Part shown: piece after piece, positions 61,355 through 64,000 of the stretch
Layout of the letters: every line of letters starts with the position of its first letter
Position numbering within the stretch: the stretch's first letter is position 1
NCBI RefSeq assembly: GCF_020618775.1
Contig: NZ_JAESVB010000010.1
Span: 62,001-126,000, forward strand
Length of the DNA: 64,000 nucleotides
Direction of reading: 5' to 3'
Source of the DNA: Acidisoma silvae
GTDB lineage: Bacteria; Pseudomonadota; Alphaproteobacteria; Acetobacterales; Acetobacteraceae
Position numbers and translations under genes: made by a program
Notes under the pieces: generated by a model
The model's database searches: none
Told to the model about the DNA's origin: nothing
Seen by the model: only the letters and a program-made list of their open reading frames with translations

Positions 61355-63022
61355 ATGAATGATCTTGAACTTCTGAGGATTCTGGACTTTCTCCAGAAAC
61401 TTCGCTTGCCCTGGACCAAAGCCTTTCCGCAGGCCGACGGCGAATTGGTCTGGCAATTGCTACATCACCTGATCAGCAGTGTGACGCGCGGGGAAGTGGT
61501 GACCATCTCGGCCTTGGCGCAGGCAGGCTATGCGCCTTACACGACGGCGCTGCGCAAGGTCGAAGAATTGGTGGAGGATGGGCTGATCGCCCGCGTGCCG
61601 CGTACCAAGACCGGAAAATCCTTCGCCTTGCAGCCGAGCGTCAAGCTCAAGCGGCTTTTCGAATCCTATCTTGTCGACGTGAAGCGCGCGGTGGCGCAAA
61701 CATTGGGCAGCCGCGGCCCCGGGGAAGCGAGCGAGGACTATTATTTCGGCGCCTCTCCCATCGGCGGCTCGCCTGGCGCGCAGCAGGGAAAGCGCTTCGA
61801 TCTTCGCTTTCTATTGGCGGAAGACAATTATTTCGTGGCGCTTCAGAATATGTGGGCGGATCTCCGAACGAGCTTCGGGTCTCGCCGCGATTTCACGCTG
61901 GCGCGCCTGCCGCAGCTTTATCAGCTTGCGCTTGAAAATGCGCAGCGGCCTGTTTCGCAATACGACATTGTTGCGATCAATATTCCCTGGATGGGTGAAT
62001 TCGCCGCCAAGGGATTCATCAGGCCTCTGAGCAATGTGGTCCGTGACGCAGGACTGGAACCGGGCGAATTCCACGCCGATTTCTGGGCAACCGGAAAATG
62101 GCGTGACACCCAATACGGCATGCCCATCTACTGCACGATCGAAACCCTGGCCGTCAGGCGCGATCTGTTCCAGGAAGCCAATATTGGCTTTCCATCCAGC
62201 TTTGAACAGGTTCTTGCTGCCGGTCAGGCTCTGCATGCACCGGCGCATGGCCGCTACGGCATCACCTGGAATGCTGCCCGTGGCATGCCGGTGGCCGCCA
62301 GTTTCCTTTTTCTGCTCGGCGATTGCGGCAGCTTTCTGCTCGACCGTTCTGCCATGGCCGCGAAAAAGCCTGTGCGGCCGGTGATCGAGATGGAGGCGGG
62401 GCTGCGTGTCCTCGACTATATGCACCGCCTGATCGAAATCTCCCCGCCGGGCGTTACGGAATTCGATTGGGAGGCCAGTCTGGACACGTTTCTGACGGGT
62501 CATGCGGCAATGACCTATTGCTGGAGCATGCGGGCAGCGAGATTTGAATACGACACGCGGTCGAAGGTCGGCCGGAAAGTGGAATACCTGCCGCATCCGG
62601 CCGGTCCCAAGGGCAAGGTGACAGCGCCGATCGGCGGCTTCGTCTTGGCGGTTCCAAGCAATCTGCCAGAGGAGCGCATGCGGCTTGCCGTCGACGCAAT
62701 CGCATGGATCACCTCGCCCGATACGGTGCGTGATCATCTGAAAAGTGGCTTGCCGGTCAGACCGAGATTCAGCGTCATTTCCGACCCTGAGGTCATGCAA
62801 AGCTCGCCGATCGTCAATTTTGTCGAACGCGTGGCACGGCGAGATCTGCTGGACAGCTGGCAACGCCCGCCCATCCCGGAATATGTCGCCATGGAAGCCA
62901 TTATAGGCGAGGAGATTCATGATGCCCTGATCGGCAGAACAGCCGATCGGGCGGCGCTGGCTTCAGCGCAACGGCGCATCGACGCCTTGTTCCGTCATAA
63001 ATCAAGCAGGAGGGCCGCCTGA
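61355..63022 (+). CDS. Winged-helix protein fused to an extracellular solute-binding-type domain
   Basis: A 555-residue protein with no signal peptide or membrane segment. Residues 1 to about 110 form a winged helix (VVTISALAQAGYAPYTTALRK, then VEELVEDGLIARVPRT). Residues of about 140-540 look like an SBP_bac_1 (MalE-type) solute-binding fold: FDLRFLLAEDNYFVALQNMW, YDIVAINIPWMGEFAAKGFI, YGMPIYCTIETLAVRRDLF, and WEASLDTFLTGHAAMTYCWS. The likely function is a cytoplasmic transcription factor that senses a pathway solute with a binding-protein domain. It lies 22 bases after the dehydrogenase and before the CoA-transferase genes. ATG 61355 follows GAGGGG; the frame is open upstream but not protein-like. 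Confidence 0.8.
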   Translation: MNDLELLRILDFLQKLRLPWTKAFPQADGELVWQLLHHLISSVTRGEVVTISALAQAGYAPYTTALRKVEELVEDGLIARVPRTKTGKSFALQPSVKLKRLFESYLVDVKRAVAQTLGSRGPGEASEDYYFGASPIGGSPGAQQGKRFDLRFLLAEDNYFVALQNMWADLRTSFGSRRDFTLARLPQLYQLALENAQRPVSQYDIVAINIPWMGEFAAKGFIRPLSNVVRDAGLEPGEFHADFWATGKWRDTQYGMPIYCTIETLAVRRDLFQEANIGFPSSFEQVLAAGQALHAPAHGRYGITWNAARGMPVAASFLFLLGDCGSFLLDRSAMAAKKPVRPVIEMEAGLRVLDYMHRLIEISPPGVTEFDWEASLDTFLTGHAAMTYCWSMRAARFEYDTRSKVGRKVEYLPHPAGPKGKVTAPIGGFVLAVPSNLPEERMRLAVDAIAWITSPDTVRDHLKSGLPVRPRFSVISDPEVMQSSPIVNFVERVARRDLLDSWQRPPIPEYVAMEAIIGEEIHDALIGRTADRAALASAQRRIDALFRHKSSRRAA

Positions 63023-63044
63023 TGTCCGCAATGGTCTGCCGGTC

Positions 63045-63728
63045 ATGATAGATAAATCGGTCGCGAAGGTCGAGCAGGCGCTTGCCGGCATCGAAGATGG
63101 CGCGACAATTCTGGTGGGTGGCTTCGGCGCCGTAGGGCAACCAGATCTTCTCATCGAGTCCTTGATCGATCAGGGAGCGCGCGATCTGACAATCGTTGCG
63201 AATAATGCGGGTGCGGGGCAGGTTGGGCTGGCGAAGCTGATGCAGGCAGGGCGCGTCCGCCGCATCGTCTGCTCCTTTCCCCGCAGTGCAGGGTCAGTTG
63301 TCTTCGAAGCGCTTTTTCGTGCCGGGAAGATCGAACTCGACATTGTGCCGCAAGGAACGCTGGCCGAGCGGCTGCGCGCGGCTGGTGCCGGGATTCCCGC
63401 CTTCTTCACTCCAACCGCCTATGGCACGCGCCTGGCCAGAGACAAGGAGACGCGCGAGATCGGCGGTCGCTTTTATGTCCTGGAATATGCGCTTCCGGGC
63501 GATGTCGCCTTGGTCGAAGCCTGGTCTGCCGATCGCTGGGGAAATCTGACCTATCAGAAAAGTGGCCGCAACTTCAACGCCGTCATGGCGACGGCGGCTA
63601 AGCTGACGATTGCCCAGGCCCATCACGTCGTGGAACTCGGCGCTCTTGATCCGGAAACAATCGTGACGCCCGGGATATTTGTCCATCGAGTTCTGCCATT
63701 GTCTGCCCGGAAGGAGCTTGCGGCATGA
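63045..63728 (+). CDS. 3-oxoacid (3-oxoadipate) CoA-transferase subunit A
   Basis: A 227-residue class I CoA-transferase alpha subunit: DGATILVGGFGAVGQPDLLI, LTIVANNAGAGQVGLAKLM, and PTAYGTRLARDKETREI. In this operon the substrate is most likely 3-oxoadipate (PcaI-type), the product of maleylacetate reductase; acetoacetate is the alternative. The stop overlaps the start of subunit B (ATGA). Confidence 0.9.
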   Translation: MIDKSVAKVEQALAGIEDGATILVGGFGAVGQPDLLIESLIDQGARDLTIVANNAGAGQVGLAKLMQAGRVRRIVCSFPRSAGSVVFEALFRAGKIELDIVPQGTLAERLRAAGAGIPAFFTPTAYGTRLARDKETREIGGRFYVLEYALPGDVALVEAWSADRWGNLTYQKSGRNFNAVMATAAKLTIAQAHHVVELGALDPETIVTPGIFVHRVLPLSARKELAA

Positions 63729-64000
63729 GCCCGCCTGGATGGTCCCGACAGGAGATGGCGGCCAAGGTCGCCGCAGATATTCCGGAAGGATGGTACGTTA
63801 ACCTTGGCATCGGGATCCCGACCCTCGTCGCCGACGCAATTCCCGCTGATCGGGAGGTGGTCCTGCATTCCGAGAATGGATTGCTTGGCATGGGCCCGGC
63901 TCCGGCCAAGGGCCAGGAAGACCCTTGGCTTATCAACGCGGGCAAGCAGCATGTCACGCTGCACAAGGGAGGTGCCTTTTTTCACCACGCCGACAGTTTC
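63725..64000 (+). CDS. 3-oxoacid (3-oxoadipate) CoA-transferase subunit B, cut by window end
   Basis: The first 92 residues of the beta subunit. It starts MSPPGWSRQEMAAKVAADIP, then has YVNLGIGIPTLVADAIP and the catalytic Glu motif HSENGLLGMGPAP. Overlap with subunit A (ATG 63725, TGA 63726) indicates coupled translation of a heteromeric enzyme. The rest lies beyond the window. Confidence 0.92.
   Translation, partial: MSPPGWSRQEMAAKVAADIPEGWYVNLGIGIPTLVADAIPADREVVLHSENGLLGMGPAPAKGQEDPWLINAGKQHVTLHKGGAFFHHADSF

Noticed and set aside
1-64000. tRNA genes, rRNA genes, transposases, integrases, att sites
   Set aside because: None could be recognised by eye on either strand.

Overview
The window is a GC-rich alphaproteobacterial chromosome segment, most likely from Acetobacteraceae. 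The pointers are the family-typical Gram-negative porin, the AIDA-like-repeat/Hint-domain surface protein, the mmgR/alpha-r8-type small RNA and the codon use. No tRNA, rRNA, CRISPR array, insertion sequence or phage gene was seen. The window is almost entirely accessory catabolism and transport.

Layout. (1) 134-4601: two regulator/MFS exporter pairs (LysR+MFS; AraC divergent from MFS). (2) 4841-7705: orphan hybrid histidine kinase, then a small hypothetical protein and a gene-poor AT-rich stretch carrying a candidate small RNA at 8239-8325 (-). (3) 9163-14973: porin and a 1374-residue repeat/Hint protein. (4) 15057-17359: TetR/SDR pair with tandem operators, and a YghU-type glutathione transferase. 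(5) 17459-31183: two divergent operons around a GntR/FCD regulator. The minus operon encodes a DapA-like lyase/aldolase, PxpA, a 2-hydroxyacid dehydrogenase and an agmatinase-type ureohydrolase. The plus operon encodes a DUF1989 protein, a polar amino acid ABC importer, PxpB, a PxpC fused to an acyl-CoA carboxyltransferase-like domain, a biotin carboxylase/BCCP and a flavin reductase. A matching 29-bp operator-like element lies before the GntR gene and before DUF1989. (6) 31370-34147: DUF4142 protein, then an RsbQ-like hydrolase coupled to a PAS-GGDEF diguanylate cyclase. (7) 34190-40995: malonate decarboxylase operon mdcACDEGBH with a divergent GntR regulator and a palindromic operator. (8) 41984-64000: a large catabolic island ending in hydroxyquinol ring cleavage.

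Region 8 contains two complete sugar-type ABC importers, three SDR dehydrogenases, a zinc alcohol dehydrogenase, two paralogous YciI-like proteins, a fumarylacetoacetate-hydrolase-family enzyme, two hydroxyquinol 1,2-dioxygenases, maleylacetate reductase, a 3-hydroxyisobutyrate-dehydrogenase-like enzyme, a 3-oxoacid CoA-transferase (second subunit cut by the window end), a GntR regulator and a cytoplasmic winged-helix/solute-binding-protein fusion. A near-identical 18-bp element occurs in both divergent promoters (47906 and 58316), suggesting one regulon. Sugar-type importers and polyol-type dehydrogenases joined to aromatic ring cleavage suggest that a cyclic polyol or similar non-aromatic substrate is oxidised and aromatised to hydroxyquinol, then sent through maleylacetate and 3-oxoadipate to the TCA cycle. 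This is inference; the ring-cleavage half is well supported.

The two parts most worth follow-up are the PxpC-carboxyltransferase fusion operon (region 5) and the importer/dehydrogenase/hydroxyquinol island with its fused regulator (region 8).
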